DNA from: Halosegnis rubeus
Lineage (GTDB): Archaea > Halobacteriota > Halobacteria > Halobacteriales > Haloarculaceae
Direction: 5' to 3'
DNA length: 64,000 nt
Assembly (NCBI RefSeq): GCF_009184545.1
Contig: NZ_QJOW01000003.1
Location: 139,481 to 203,480 of the forward strand
The notes beneath the pieces are model-generated. The model worked only from the letters and a program-made list of their open reading frames with translations. It was not told the DNA's origin and did not search any database. Shown piece by piece: positions 7,295 to 16,407 of this stretch. Made by a program: the position numbers and the translations under genes. Within the stretch, counting starts at the first letter, position 1. The number at the start of each line of letters is the position of its first letter.

Positions 7295-9046
7295 GTGAAA
7301 CCCGCGCGGATGCTGTCGGAGTTCCCTGCCCCATCGTTCCGTGGCGCACAGGAGCAGGCACTCGAAGATATCCGCGACGCCTTCGACGCCGGCAACGATG
7401 TCGTCCTCGTGCGTGCCCCCACCGGCTCCGGCAAGTCACTGCTCGCGCGCGCCATCGCCGGCTGTGCGACGACGCCCGGCGAGACCGACCACATCGAGTC
7501 GTTCGGGGCCTACTACACCACGCCGCAGGTCTCCCAACTCGACGACGTTGCGAGCGACGACCTGCTCGACGACTTCTCTATCATCCGCGGCAAGGGGAAC
7601 TACGACTGCATCCTCCCCGGCGAGACAGACACTCCCGTCACCGAAGCGCCGTGTGCCCGCGAGACCGGCTTCGACTGTCCCGTGAAACACCGGTGTCCGT
7701 ACTTCTCGGACCGCGCTATCGCCTCGAACCGCAACATCGCCGCGATGACGCTCGCGTACTTCATGCAGACGGCCGGCTCGGACGTGTTCGGCAAGCGCGA
7801 CGTGGTCGTCATCGACGAGGCCCACGGGCTCGCGGAGTGGGCCGAGATGTACGCGACCATCGACCTCTCGCCCCACCGGGTCCCGGTCTGGGACAGCTGT
7901 GAACCCCCTGCCGTCGACGGGCTGACCGACGTGGAAGGATACGCCGAACGACTCCTCCGGGTCTGCGGTCGCCGACAGGAGGAGCTGCGCGCTGAAACCG
8001 AGCTCACCCGCCGGGAGGTGGCAGAACGCGACCGCCTCTCCGAGCTCGTCCGCGAGCTCCAGTGGTTCATCGAGGACGCGAGCGACCCCGAGTCCCTGAC
8101 GACGTGGGTTATCGACCAGCCCGACGGGGCCGGCTCCGCCATCACGGTGAAGCCGATGGACCCCGCCCGCTATCTCCACCACACCGTCTGGGACCGGGGC
8201 AACAAGTTCGCGCTCTTATCGGCGACGATTCTCAACAAGGAGGCGTTCTGTGCGAGCGCGGGACTCGCCCCCGACAACGTCGCGCTCGTCGACGTGCCCC
8301 ACACCTTCCCGCTGGAGCATCGCCCGCTGTACGACGTGACCTGCGGGAAGATGACCTACGACCACCGCGACGAGACGCTGCCCGAAATCGCCCGCACCAT
8401 CGTCCGCCTGATGCAACGACACCCCGGCGAGAAGGGGTTAATCCACGCCCACAGCTACGCCATCGCCGACGAACTGGTCACGCTGCTCGACGAGATGGGC
8501 GTCGGCAGCCGCGTCCGCACCCACGACGCCGACAGCCGCGACCAAGCGCTCCTCGGCTGGAAGAGCGAGGACTCCAACGCCGTCTTCGTCTCGGTGAAGA
8601 TGGAAGAGGCGCTGGATTTGAACGGGGATCTCTGTCGGTGGCAGGTGGTGTGTAAGGCTCCGTATCCGAACACGCGCGATTCGCGGGTAGCGCGGCGACT
8701 GGAGGACGACCAGTGGGCGTGGTACTTCCGGACGGCGCTCCGGACGGTAATTCAGGCGGCCGGCCGGGTCGTGCGCGCCCCCGACGACTACGGCGCGACG
8801 TATCTGGTCGACTCCTCGCTGCTCGACGTGTTCGACCGCGCTCGCGCAGACACGCCCGCGTGGTTCCGCGAGCAGGTCGACGCGATGGAGCGACCGCACT
8901 TGCCGGCGTTCGACCCCGGCGCGGCCAACGCCGGCGCGACCCCGACGCGCAACTACGGCTCCGGAGAGACGAACGAGTCCGACGACACCACACGGTCGCA
9001 GTCGCTGTCCGACCACCCGCTCGGTGACGTGTGGGGGACCGACTAG
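7295..9046 (+). CDS. XPD/DinG-type superfamily 2 DNA helicase with iron-sulfur cluster
   Basis: A 583-residue ATP-dependent 5'-3' type helicase. Walker A is APTGSGKS (residues 41-48) and the DEAH box is VVIDEAH (about 171-177). Between them four cysteines (about 105, 120, 128, 134: YDC, APC, FDC, HRCPYF) match the Fe-S cluster of XPD/Rad3/FancJ/DinG helicases. The C-terminal motor ends with an arginine-finger motif VIQAAGRVVRAPDDYG. Translation starts at GTG (7295). It probably works in repair or in resolving DNA structures; the exact orthologue (XPD or DinG-like) cannot be settled from the motifs. Its stop overlaps a tiny convergent gene by four bases. Confidence 0.88.
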   Translation: MKPARMLSEFPAPSFRGAQEQALEDIRDAFDAGNDVVLVRAPTGSGKSLLARAIAGCATTPGETDHIESFGAYYTTPQVSQLDDVASDDLLDDFSIIRGKGNYDCILPGETDTPVTEAPCARETGFDCPVKHRCPYFSDRAIASNRNIAAMTLAYFMQTAGSDVFGKRDVVVIDEAHGLAEWAEMYATIDLSPHRVPVWDSCEPPAVDGLTDVEGYAERLLRVCGRRQEELRAETELTRREVAERDRLSELVRELQWFIEDASDPESLTTWVIDQPDGAGSAITVKPMDPARYLHHTVWDRGNKFALLSATILNKEAFCASAGLAPDNVALVDVPHTFPLEHRPLYDVTCGKMTYDHRDETLPEIARTIVRLMQRHPGEKGLIHAHSYAIADELVTLLDEMGVGSRVRTHDADSRDQALLGWKSEDSNAVFVSVKMEEALDLNGDLCRWQVVCKAPYPNTRDSRVARRLEDDQWAWYFRTALRTVIQAAGRVVRAPDDYGATYLVDSSLLDVFDRARADTPAWFREQVDAMERPHLPAFDPGAANAGATPTRNYGSGETNESDDTTRSQSLSDHPLGDVWGTD

Positions 9047-9129
9047 AAAACCGAGACGGCAGCTGCCGCGACCGAGGAGCCACCCATCAACAGCACCATG
9101 ACGATGGCGATGATCTGGCTTCTGTCCAT
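9043..9129 (-). CDS. 28-residue single-pass membrane protein
   Basis: ATG at 9129 reads MDRSQIIAIVMVLLMGGSSV followed by AAAAVSVF and stop. One hydrophobic helix after a charged MDRSQ start is a pattern I recall in a family of about 30-residue haloarchaeal membrane peptides. Its stop overlaps the helicase stop. Function unknown. Confidence 0.62.
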   Translation of the reverse strand: MDRSQIIAIVMVLLMGGSSVAAAAVSVF

Positions 9130-9183
9130 ACACGACGAGACGCAGCGAGCCGAATAGATGTATCGGCTCCGTCGGACGCGGAG

Positions 9184-9189
9184 TTTAAA
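9184..9189 (+). promoter_or_regulatory. TATA box of the NMD3-taw2 operon
   Basis: TTTAAA 24-29 bases upstream of the ATG at 9213. Confidence 0.6.
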
Positions 9190-9212
9190 CGCGAGAACGG
9201 CCCAGGTCGGGT

Positions 9213-10334
9213 ATGAGCGATGCTCGCCAGTTTTGTCCCCGGTGTGGCGACCCGGTGGCCCGCCCCGACGACGCCGACCTCCCGGGCGGTGCCCGCGACT
9301 CCGACGCCCTCCTCTGTGACGACTGTTACTTCGAGGACTTCGAGTTGGTCGACGCTCCCGAACGCATCGAGGTGTTGGTTTGTTCACAGTGTGGCGCGGT
9401 CCAGCGAGGCAACCGCTGGGTGGACGTCGACGCCGACGACTACACCGACATCGCAATCGACGAGACCGCCGAGTCGCTTGGCGTCCATGTCGACGCTCGC
9501 GAGGTGACGTGGGGCGTCGAGCCCGAACAGGTCGACCAGAACACCATCCGGATGCACGCCACCTTCACCGGCTTCATCCGCGACACGCCACTGCAGGAAG
9601 AGGTAACCGTCCCCGTCTACATCGCCCGCGGGACCTGTGACCGCTGTGGGCGCATCGCCGGCGACTACTGGAACGCCCTCGTCCAGGTCCGGGGCACGAA
9701 CCGGACCCCTACGACTGGGGAGATGGACCGCGCCGAGACCATCGCCCGCGAGTACATCGCCGAGCGGGAGGCGACGGGCGACCGCAACGCATTCATCACG
9801 AGCGCGAAGCGGGGCGACAGCGGGCTGAACATCAAAATCTCGGCCAACCAGATGGGCGAAGCAATCGCCCACCGCATCGTCCGTGAGTTCGGCGGCTCCG
9901 TGTCGGCCGCAGAAACTCTCACTACCGAGGACGGCGACGGCAACGAACTCTACCGGGTGACGTTCGTCGCCCGTCTCCCCGAGTTCACCCCCGGCGACGT
10001 GGTCGACTTCGATGACGGCGACGGCCCCGTACTCGTGACGAGCGCCCACGGAAATCTGAAGGGCGTCCGCGTCGAGACGGGCGAGCGCTACGAGGCGAGC
10101 CACGAGGAGGGTATCGCGCCCGACGGCCGCAAGCTCGGTGACCGCGCCGACGTCGAGGAGACGACCCTCGTCGCGGTGGAGGACGACCGCGCCGTCCAGG
10201 TGCTTGACCCCGAGACGTTCGAGTCGAAGACCGTCCCGCGGCCCGACTACATGGACACCGACGCGACCGAGGTGCCGGTGCTCCGGTCGCGGGCCGGGCT
10301 ACACGTCCTGCCCGAGGAAGGAGCCGATGTCTGA
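9213..10334 (+). CDS. NMD3-like ribosome biogenesis protein
   Basis: A 373-residue homologue of eukaryotic NMD3, the adaptor of the large ribosomal subunit. The N-terminus carries the CxxC pairs of the NMD3 zinc modules: FCPRCGDPV, LCDDCYFEDF, VCSQCGAVQRG and GTCDRCGRIAGDYW. The C-terminal part (PGDVVDFDDGDGPVLVTSA) is a small beta-barrel domain. In archaea there is no nucleus, so the protein likely acts in 50S maturation; that role is inferred. Its last eight bases overlap the start of the methyltransferase gene, implying coupled translation. Confidence 0.9.
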   Translation: MSDARQFCPRCGDPVARPDDADLPGGARDSDALLCDDCYFEDFELVDAPERIEVLVCSQCGAVQRGNRWVDVDADDYTDIAIDETAESLGVHVDAREVTWGVEPEQVDQNTIRMHATFTGFIRDTPLQEEVTVPVYIARGTCDRCGRIAGDYWNALVQVRGTNRTPTTGEMDRAETIAREYIAEREATGDRNAFITSAKRGDSGLNIKISANQMGEAIAHRIVREFGGSVSAAETLTTEDGDGNELYRVTFVARLPEFTPGDVVDFDDGDGPVLVTSAHGNLKGVRVETGERYEASHEEGIAPDGRKLGDRADVEETTLVAVEDDRAVQVLDPETFESKTVPRPDYMDTDATEVPVLRSRAGLHVLPEEGADV

Positions 10335-11325
10335 ACTGGCGGTCGTCGTCGCCCGCGAGCAGACCGAGTCGGTGCTCGATTCGCTCGCCGCCGCCGGACT
10401 CTACGACGACACGCGCTCGATTCAGCCGCACGGCGAGGGAGTCGCAATCCCAGTCACCGACGCCCCCGACGGCCACGAGACGGTCCGCGTGGACCTGCCG
10501 GCGCGCAACCGCGACCTCCGCGAGCTGCTCGCTAATCGTGGCTGGAGCGACGCCGACCTCGACCGCCTGCCGACCTCGTGGGCAGTCGTCGGCTCCTGTC
10601 TGCTCGTGCAGGGCGACGACTTCCCCGACCCGGCCGCCGTCGGCGACGCGCTCCTCGAACTCCACGGCGAGGCCGACACCGTCCTCGTCTCACACGGTAT
10701 CGCGGGCAACCGGCGCGAACCCGACGTGGAGGTCATCGCCGGGACGGGCGACACCGAAGTCATCCACACCGAACACGGCACGAAGTACGCGCTCGACCTC
10801 ACGCGGGTGATGTTCTCGCCCGGAAATCAGGCCGAGCGCGCCCGGATGGGTGAGGTCGTCGCCGCGGACGAACGCGTCTTCGATATGTTCGCCGGCATCG
10901 GCTACTTCACGCTCCCGATGGCCCGCGCCGGCGCGGACGTGACGGCCGCCGAAATCAACCCCGAAGCGTACCGGTATCTCGTGGAGAACGCCGTCCTCAA
11001 CGGCGTCCAAGACAAGCTTTCGGCGTTTCGCGCCGACTGCCGGGACGTGGACGTTCTCGCCGACCGCGTCGTGATGGGCTACTACGACGCGCCCGACTAC
11101 CTCGACACCGCGCTCGCCGCCCTCGATTCGGGCGTCGTCCACCTCCACGCGACCGCCCCGACGGACGACCCGTGGACGGAGCCGGTCGCCGCGCTCGAAG
11201 CCGCCGCAGGCGAGCGTCTCGTCGAGATACTCGACCGCCGGGTCGTCAAGAGTCACGCACCGGGCGTTGACCACGTTGTCGTCGACGCACGAATCGGGGA
11301 ATCGGCCCGACGTCGAAGCGTTTAA
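10327..11325 (+). CDS. taw2: tRNA wyosine-type aminocarboxypropyltransferase Taw2 (Trm5/TYW2 family)
   Basis: A 332-residue SAM-using enzyme. The fold motif is FDMFAGIGYFTLPMARAGA followed by AAEINPEAYRYL. The motif after strand 4 is DRVVMGYYDAPDY; TYW2-like enzymes have MGY-type residues here, whereas Trm5 methyltransferases have NLP. That points to transfer of the aminocarboxypropyl group of SAM to C7 of the wyosine precursor at tRNA-Phe G37. The start ATG (10327) overlaps the NMD3 end by eight bases; a longer open frame upstream lies inside NMD3 and is not used. Trm5 remains the main alternative. Confidence 0.82.
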   Translation: MSELAVVVAREQTESVLDSLAAAGLYDDTRSIQPHGEGVAIPVTDAPDGHETVRVDLPARNRDLRELLANRGWSDADLDRLPTSWAVVGSCLLVQGDDFPDPAAVGDALLELHGEADTVLVSHGIAGNRREPDVEVIAGTGDTEVIHTEHGTKYALDLTRVMFSPGNQAERARMGEVVAADERVFDMFAGIGYFTLPMARAGADVTAAEINPEAYRYLVENAVLNGVQDKLSAFRADCRDVDVLADRVVMGYYDAPDYLDTALAALDSGVVHLHATAPTDDPWTEPVAALEAAAGERLVEILDRRVVKSHAPGVDHVVVDARIGESARRRSV

Positions 11326-11327
11326 TC
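11321..11327 (+). promoter_or_regulatory. TATA box of mdh
   Basis: TTTAATC 28-34 bases upstream of the mdh ATG, overlapping the end of the preceding gene. Confidence 0.55.
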
Positions 11328-11354
11328 GCTGACCGCGAGTCGTTGTAGGCGAGC

Positions 11355-12266
11355 ATGACCAAGGTCAGCATCATCGGTGCTGCGGGAACGGTCGGTGCCG
11401 CCGCCGGCTACAACATCGCACTGCGCGACATCGCGGACGAACTCGTCTTCGTCGACATCCCCGACATGGAGGAGAAGACCGTCGGGCAGGCGGCCGACAC
11501 CAACCACGGCATCGCCTACGACTCCAACACCGTGGTCCGGCAGGGCGATTACTCGGCCACCGAGGGGTCGGACGTGGTCGTCATCACGGCCGGTATCCCG
11601 CGCAAGGAGGGCCAGACCCGCATCGACCTCGCGGGCGACAACGCGCCCATCATGGAGGACATCGGCTCGTCCATCGCGGAGTACAACGACGACTTCGTGT
11701 CGATTACCACCTCGAACCCGGTGGACCTGCTGAACCGCCACCTCTACGAGACGGGCGACCGCGACCGCCACAAGGTCATCGGCTTCGGCGGCCGCCTCGA
11801 CTCAGCGCGGTTCCGCTACGTCCTCGCGGACCGCTTCGACGTCCCGGTCAAGAACGTCGAGGCGACGATTCTCGGTGAGCACGGCGACGCACAGGTCCCC
11901 GCCTTCTCGAAGGTTCGCGTCGACGGCCGCGACCCCGAGTTCGAGGGCGAGAAAGAGGAAATCCTCTCGGACCTTCAGGAGTCCGCGATGGACGTGATTT
12001 CACGGAAGGGTGCGACCCAGTGGGGGCCGGCGACTGGCGTGGCCCACATGGTCGAGGCCGTGTTGAACGACACCGGCGCAGTTCTGCCGGGGTCGCTCGC
12101 GCTCGACGGCGAGTACGGATACGAGGACACCGCCTTCGGCGTCCCGGTCAAACTCGGCGCTGACGGCATCGAGGAGGTCGTCGAGTGGGACCTCGACGAG
12201 TACGAGCAGAAGCTGATGGACGAGGCTGCCGAGAAGCTCTCCGACCAGTACGACAAAATCGCCTAA
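11355..12266 (+). CDS. mdh: Malate dehydrogenase (NAD-dependent, LDH-like type)
   Basis: Interconverts malate and oxaloacetate in the citric acid cycle. The 303-residue protein shows the nucleotide motif GAAGTVG (8-14), Asp34 at the end of strand 2 (NAD preference), the substrate loop [10 protein letters not shown] with Arg83 and Arg89, and the catalytic His176 in ILGEHGDAQ. An arginine at the specificity site marks malate rather than lactate dehydrogenase. It closely fits the well-studied tetrameric Haloarcula enzyme. Acidic residues are abundant. It is monocistronic with its own promoter. Confidence 0.96.
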   Translation: MTKVSIIGAAGTVGAAAGYNIALRDIADELVFVDIPDMEEKTVGQAADTNHGIAYDSNTVVRQGDYSATEGSDVVVITAGIPRKEGQTRIDLAGDNAPIMEDIGSSIAEYNDDFVSITTSNPVDLLNRHLYETGDRDRHKVIGFGGRLDSARFRYVLADRFDVPVKNVEATILGEHGDAQVPAFSKVRVDGRDPEFEGEKEEILSDLQESAMDVISRKGATQWGPATGVAHMVEAVLNDTGAVLPGSLALDGEYGYEDTAFGVPVKLGADGIEEVVEWDLDEYEQKLMDEAAEKLSDQYDKIA

Positions 12267-12297
12267 CTCCAACGGTTGCTTCGACGGTCGTTCGGGT

Positions 12298-12387
12298 TTA
12301 CTCGTCGCGGTCGTCCTCTTGGACGCTCGCGCCGACGAAGCCGGCCCACTCCTCGACGTGCCGGTTACGGTCTTCTGACTGTGACAT
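12298..12387 (-). CDS. 29-residue acidic peptide, unknown
   Basis: ATG at 12387 gives MSQSEDRNRHVEEWAGFVGA followed by SVQEDDRDE. The charge pattern and codon use resemble those of real haloarchaeal genes, and I have an uncertain memory of similar 'RHVEEWAGFVGA' peptides. It lies convergent with mdh. Function unknown. Confidence 0.45.
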   Translation of the reverse strand: MSQSEDRNRHVEEWAGFVGASVQEDDRDE

Positions 12388-12428
12388 ATCCGCATATCCC
12401 ACAGCATGGCATATAACGATTGTGCCGG

Positions 12429-12680
12429 TCAGACCACCCGCTCGTCGCCGTCGTAGATTCTGATGGCGTCGACCGGACACGACCGCGCGGCGAACTTCGC
12501 GTCCAACTCCGCCTCGCTCGGGAGCTCCTGCACTCGCACGTCTGCCCCCCAGTCGGCGTCGCTCGCCTCGCCGTCCGTCAGAACGGCCTTGCCGGCGTCG
12601 TTGTCCTCGACGAGCCCGTCCCACTCGGCGGTACACTGGAACATCCCGATACAGGTGTCGCGGTCGTACTCGATGCGCAT
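12429..12680 (-). CDS. 3Fe-4S-type ferredoxin
   Basis: An 83-residue electron carrier. Cysteines sit at 10 and 16 (DTCIGMFQCTAEW) and at 68 (ARSCPVDAIRIYD), the C-x5-C...C-P arrangement that binds a single [3Fe-4S] cluster in small ferredoxins of the type serving cytochromes P450 or dehydrogenases. A second cluster motif is absent. Two acidic stretches surround the cluster, as expected in high salt. The partner enzyme is not encoded nearby. Confidence 0.85.
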   Translation of the reverse strand: MRIEYDRDTCIGMFQCTAEWDGLVEDNDAGKAVLTDGEASDADWGADVRVQELPSEAELDAKFAARSCPVDAIRIYDGDERVV

Positions 12681-12706
12681 ACGCTTCGTGCGCGCGTGAG
12701 GACAAA

Positions 12707-12713
12707 GAGTATA
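12707..12713 (-). promoter_or_regulatory. TATA box of the ferredoxin gene
   Basis: TATACTC on the minus strand, 27 bases upstream of the ATG at 12680. Confidence 0.6.
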
Positions 12714-12747
12714 GCGGCGGCGGGGCTCGTCGTGACAGGGGAGATGG

Positions 12748-12753
12748 TTTAAA
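12748..12753 (+). promoter_or_regulatory. TATA box of hel308
   Basis: TTTAAA 25-30 bases upstream of the ATG at 12778. Confidence 0.6.
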
Positions 12754-12777
12754 CCGAATCACGCGCTAGCGAGCACA

Positions 12778-15075
12778 ATGGAAGTGTCCGACGTACCCGC
12801 GGTGCCGGAGTGGCTCCCCGGCCATCTCGACGCCGATGGGGTCGAGTCGCTGTATCCGCCACAGGCGGCGGCCGTCGAGGCCGGCGTCACGGAAGGCGAG
12901 TCGCTCGTCGCCTCGATTCCGACCGCCTCGGGGAAGACGCTCATCGCCACGCTCGCCATGCTCTCTGCGGTCAAGCGAGGCGGCAAGGCGCTGTACATCG
13001 TCCCCCTCCGCGCGCTCGCCTCCGAGAAGAAAGCAGAGTTCGAGCAGTTCGAACAGTACGGCGTCGACGTGGGCGTCTCCACGGGCAACTACGACTCCGA
13101 CGGTGAGTGGCTCGCGAAGAAAGATATCATCGTCGCCACCTCCGAGAAGGTGGACTCGCTCGTGCGCAACGGCGCGCCGTGGCTCGCCCAACTCGACTGC
13201 GTGGTCTCCGACGAGGTCCACCTCGTCGACGACCCGACACGCGGGCCGACCCTCGAAGTCACCCTCGCGAAACTCCGCTCGCGAAATCCGGGTCTCCAGA
13301 TTGTCGCGCTGTCCGCGACCATCGGGAACGCCGGCGAACTCGCCGACTGGCTCGATGCCGAACTCGTCGACTCCTCGTGGAGACCTATCGACCTCCGGAA
13401 GGGCGTCCACTTCGGGCAGGCGCTCCACTTCGACGACGGGACACAGGAGCAGCTCAGCGTCCAAGGCAACGAGAAGCCGACCGCCGCAATCGTCCGCGAC
13501 ACGCTTCGGGATACGGTTGAGGACGGCGAGACGGTCGAGGAGGGTGGCTCGACGCTCGTCTTCGTCAACTCCCGCCGGAACGCCGAGGCCGCGGCGCGGC
13601 GACTCGCCAACGTCGTGAGCCCGGAACTCGACGGCGACGAACTCGCCGCGCTGGCCGACGTGGCCGACGAGATTCGAGACGTGAGCGACACCGAGACGAG
13701 CGACGACCTCGCGGACGCGGTCGAGAAGGGGGCGGCCTTCCACCACGCCGGTCTCTCGCCGGGCCACCGCGAACTCGTGGAGGCTGCCTTCCGCGACCGA
13801 CTCGTCAAGTGCGTCTGTGCGACCCCGACGCTCGCGGCCGGCGTCAACACCCCGTCGCGGCGTGTCGTCGTGCGCGACTGGCGGCGCTACTCCGGAGACG
13901 CCGGCGGGATGCAGCCGCTGTCGGTGCTGGAAGTCCACCAGATGATGGGCCGTGCCGGTCGACCGGGGATGGACCCCTACGGCGAGGCGCTGTTGCTCGC
14001 GAGCAGCCACGACGAACTCGACGAGCTGTTCGAGCGGTACGTGTGGGCCGACCCCGACCCGGTACAGTCGAAGCTGGCCGCCGAGCCGGCGATGCGAACT
14101 CACCTGCTCGCAACCGTCGCCTCCGGGTTCGCCGACTCGCGGGAGACGCTGTTGTCGTTCCTCGACGGGACGCTCTATGCGGCCCAGACCGACGAGCAGG
14201 GCCGACTCGAACGGGTCACCGACGACATGCTCGCGTATCTCGAACGCAACGACTTCATCGAGCGGACTCGGGAGGGCGATGCCGAACGACTGACGGCGAC
14301 GAATCTGGGCCACACCGTCTCCCGGCTGTATCTCGACCCGATGAGCGCGGCGACCATCATCGACGGAATCGCCGACGCCGACGACCCCTCCGCGCTCGGT
14401 CTCTACCATCTCGTCTCGCGCACGCCGGACATGTACCAGCTGTATCTCCGGTCGGGCGAGCGCGAGCAGTACACGCAGATCGCGTACGACCACGAGACCG
14501 AACTGCTCGGGGCACAGCCCTCGGAGTTCGAGGAGTCGCGCTTCGAGGACTGGCTCGCCGCGCTCAAGACGGCGAGGCTGCTCGACGACTGGGCAAGCGA
14601 GACCGACGAGGACCGCATCACCGACCGCTACGGCGTCGGTCCTGGCGACATCCGCGGCAAGGTCGACACCGCCGAGTGGCTGCTGGGCGCGGCGGAGTCG
14701 CTGGCCGGCGAGCGCGGCTTCGGCAACGTGCAGGCGATTCGCGAAGCGAAAAAACGGGTCCAGTACGGGGTCCGCGAGGAGCTCATCGACCTCGCGGACG
14801 TGCGCAACGTCGGGCGAAAGCGCGCGCGGAGACTCTACGAGGCCGGTATCGAGGACCGCGACCAACTCCGGAACGCGGACAAGTCGGTCGTGCTCGCCGC
14901 GCTCCGTGGACGTGAACGCACCGCAGAGACGGTGCTCGAACACGCCGGCCACCCGAATCCGGAGATGGCCGGCGTGACCCCCGACCCAGACGCCGAACCG
15001 GTGGCTGCGACCGACGCGAGCAATTCGGGCGAGTCGGCCGACGAGAACGACCAGTCGAGTCTCGGTGACTTCTGA
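12778..15075 (+). CDS. hel308: DNA repair helicase Hel308 (Hjm)
   Basis: A 765-residue 3'-5' superfamily 2 helicase that acts on stalled replication forks. Walker A is PTASGKT (48-54), the DExH box is [11 protein letters not shown], motif VI is [11 protein letters not shown]. The C-terminal part has the ratchet helix domain and a helix-hairpin-helix [16 protein letters not shown], ending in an acidic tail SSLGDF. That final motif resembles a PCNA-interacting tail only loosely. It shares one base with the next gene (TGATG), so hel308 and cgi121 form an operon. Confidence 0.95.
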   Translation: MEVSDVPAVPEWLPGHLDADGVESLYPPQAAAVEAGVTEGESLVASIPTASGKTLIATLAMLSAVKRGGKALYIVPLRALASEKKAEFEQFEQYGVDVGVSTGNYDSDGEWLAKKDIIVATSEKVDSLVRNGAPWLAQLDCVVSDEVHLVDDPTRGPTLEVTLAKLRSRNPGLQIVALSATIGNAGELADWLDAELVDSSWRPIDLRKGVHFGQALHFDDGTQEQLSVQGNEKPTAAIVRDTLRDTVEDGETVEEGGSTLVFVNSRRNAEAAARRLANVVSPELDGDELAALADVADEIRDVSDTETSDDLADAVEKGAAFHHAGLSPGHRELVEAAFRDRLVKCVCATPTLAAGVNTPSRRVVVRDWRRYSGDAGGMQPLSVLEVHQMMGRAGRPGMDPYGEALLLASSHDELDELFERYVWADPDPVQSKLAAEPAMRTHLLATVASGFADSRETLLSFLDGTLYAAQTDEQGRLERVTDDMLAYLERNDFIERTREGDAERLTATNLGHTVSRLYLDPMSAATIIDGIADADDPSALGLYHLVSRTPDMYQLYLRSGEREQYTQIAYDHETELLGAQPSEFEESRFEDWLAALKTARLLDDWASETDEDRITDRYGVGPGDIRGKVDTAEWLLGAAESLAGERGFGNVQAIREAKKRVQYGVREELIDLADVRNVGRKRARRLYEAGIEDRDQLRNADKSVVLAALRGRERTAETVLEHAGHPNPEMAGVTPDPDAEPVAATDASNSGESADENDQSSLGDF

Positions 15076-15587
15076 TGGAACTGGTCGAGGGCGTCGCGAC
15101 GGTCGGAGGAGAGCGGTTTCCGGACACGGACGCGTTCGTCGACCGACTCACGGATATCGGTGTGGAGTACGGGGTAACGGTCCAGGCGTTCGACGCCCGC
15201 TACATCGTCGGCGAACGGCACCTCGCGCGCGCGATGAGACTCGCAGACCGCGAACGCGACCGCGGCGACGCCATCGCTCGGAACCGCGCCGTCGAGATTC
15301 TGCTGTACGCGGCGGGTCGCCGCCAGATTCGCCGGGCACTCGACCTCGGCGTGAGCGAGGGCGAGACGCCCGCCGTCGTCCTCGTCGCGAGCGAGGGAGC
15401 GACCGGCAACGAGCCGGGGGCCAGTGAGGCGGTCACGCGACTGCTCGACGCTCAGCCGACGCTCGGCGACTACGACCCCGAACGGGTGCGAGCGTTCTTC
15501 GATATCGGAGCGGCAGAAGCAGAAGCGACGGACGCGACGCTTGCCGATCTCGTGTTAGAGCGGATCGCGCTGCTCGTCATCGAGTGA
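15075..15587 (+). CDS. cgi121: KEOPS complex subunit Cgi121
   Basis: A 170-residue subunit of KEOPS, which makes the t6A modification at position 37 of ANN-decoding tRNAs; Cgi121 recruits the tRNA. Recognisable parts: VQAFDARYIVGERHL near the N-terminus, and the helix ARNRAVEILLYAAGRRQIR, in which the 'EILLYAAGRRQI' pattern is the family hallmark. Its ATG overlaps the hel308 stop by one base. A fused Kae1-Bud32 and Pcc1 would be expected elsewhere in the genome. Confidence 0.9.
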   Translation: MELVEGVATVGGERFPDTDAFVDRLTDIGVEYGVTVQAFDARYIVGERHLARAMRLADRERDRGDAIARNRAVEILLYAAGRRQIRRALDLGVSEGETPAVVLVASEGATGNEPGASEAVTRLLDAQPTLGDYDPERVRAFFDIGAAEAEATDATLADLVLERIALLVIE

Positions 15588-15634
15588 TAGCCTCGATCGT
15601 TTAATTCTCCGGACAGCGAGCGTAGGTGTGGTGA

Positions 15635-15952
15635 TTGCAAACGGGTGACACCCCCTCGGAGGAGCCGGAACACCGCCAGCACGAGCGCGCACAACAGGTC
15701 GGACAGATACTCGAAGCGACGGAGGCGGCGACGGCCGAACGGGCGTACCCGGCGAGCAGCGACGAGCTCGTCGCTGAGCACCGAGCGACGGAGTTCGACC
15801 TCGCAAACGAGACGGAGACGCTAGAGGACGCGTTCGACCGATTGGCCGACGAGTTTGCGTCGCCGGCAGAGGCGCGCGAGGCGCTCACCGCGGAGATAAC
15901 GCGGGACGAACGGTTCGACGAGACGTCTACCGACGAGCCGGCTCAACAGTAG
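15635..15952 (+). CDS. DUF5789-like small protein with TTG start
   Basis: A 105-residue acidic protein. An in-frame TGA directly precedes the TTG at 15635, and no later ATG or GTG would give a sensible N-terminus, so TTG is the likely start. After a polar region, RAYPASSDELVAEHRATEFD and TLEDAFDRLADEFASPAEAR match the pattern of the 5506-5784 protein, making the two divergent paralogues. Its stop overlaps the convergent gene 15943-16101 by ten bases. Function unknown. Confidence 0.65.
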   Translation: MQTGDTPSEEPEHRQHERAQQVGQILEATEAATAERAYPASSDELVAEHRATEFDLANETETLEDAFDRLADEFASPAEAREALTAEITRDERFDETSTDEPAQQ

Positions 15953-16101
15953 TCGGCGAGCGCAGGTGTGTCGTCGGTCGGCATCGAGAGCCACGCGTCG
16001 TCGCGGGACACGTCCGCAATGAGGTACGTGTCGCCGTCGACGGCAGCCATTACTTCGCCGTGTGCACCTGCACTCCCGGCAACCGCTGAGTCCGGAACCA
16101 T
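15943..16101 (-). CDS. Small haloarchaeal protein, DUF7556-like
   Basis: A 52-residue protein: MVPDSAVAGSAGAHGEVMAA, then VDGDTYLIADVSRDDAWLSM, ending DDTPALADYC. The 'YLIADVSRDDAWLSM' core is what I recall of the DUF7556 family. It has haloarchaeal codon use and a start preceded by a lower-GC stretch. Function unknown. Confidence 0.65.
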   Translation of the reverse strand: MVPDSAVAGSAGAHGEVMAAVDGDTYLIADVSRDDAWLSMPTDDTPALADYC

Positions 16102-16407
16102 GCTTGTTAGTAGTTAACACGAGTATATAAACTTGACGAAATGGGGGACGGTGGCACGCACCGGTGTTTTGTTCGATTCGAGAATACCTCGCGCGGAGGC
16201 TGGAATACCGGTGGATATCGGTGGGAACTGTGGACGCTCGGCGAGTCATTCTCGGCTCTGTGTCACAGAGTCGCACAATCGGGCGTGAGCGCACCAAACC
16301 GGGTGCAGCGTTGCTGTCGATGCTGTTGTCGGGAATATAGGCGTATGTACGTCACTTGCTGGCATTGCGGTAAGTTTAACCACATCCAATATGTACAATC
16401 GTTCGAA
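16102..16407 (+). promoter_or_regulatory. Intergenic region with promoter of the ABC importer operon
   Basis: 306 bases without a convincing gene. The open frame continuing upstream of 16408 has no haloarchaeal-like protein sequence. The stretch is lower in GC. TTTAA at 16375-16379 sits about 30 bases before the ATG at 16408 and is the likely TATA box. Upstream, TTAGTAGTTAACACGAG (about 16106-16122) may serve the divergent gene 15943-16101. No riboswitch-like structure was recognised. Confidence 0.5.

Noticed and set aside
12766-14952. 728-codon open frame on the minus strand opposite hel308
   Set aside because: It mirrors hel308. Strong third-position GC removes stops from the opposite strand; the translation has no motifs.
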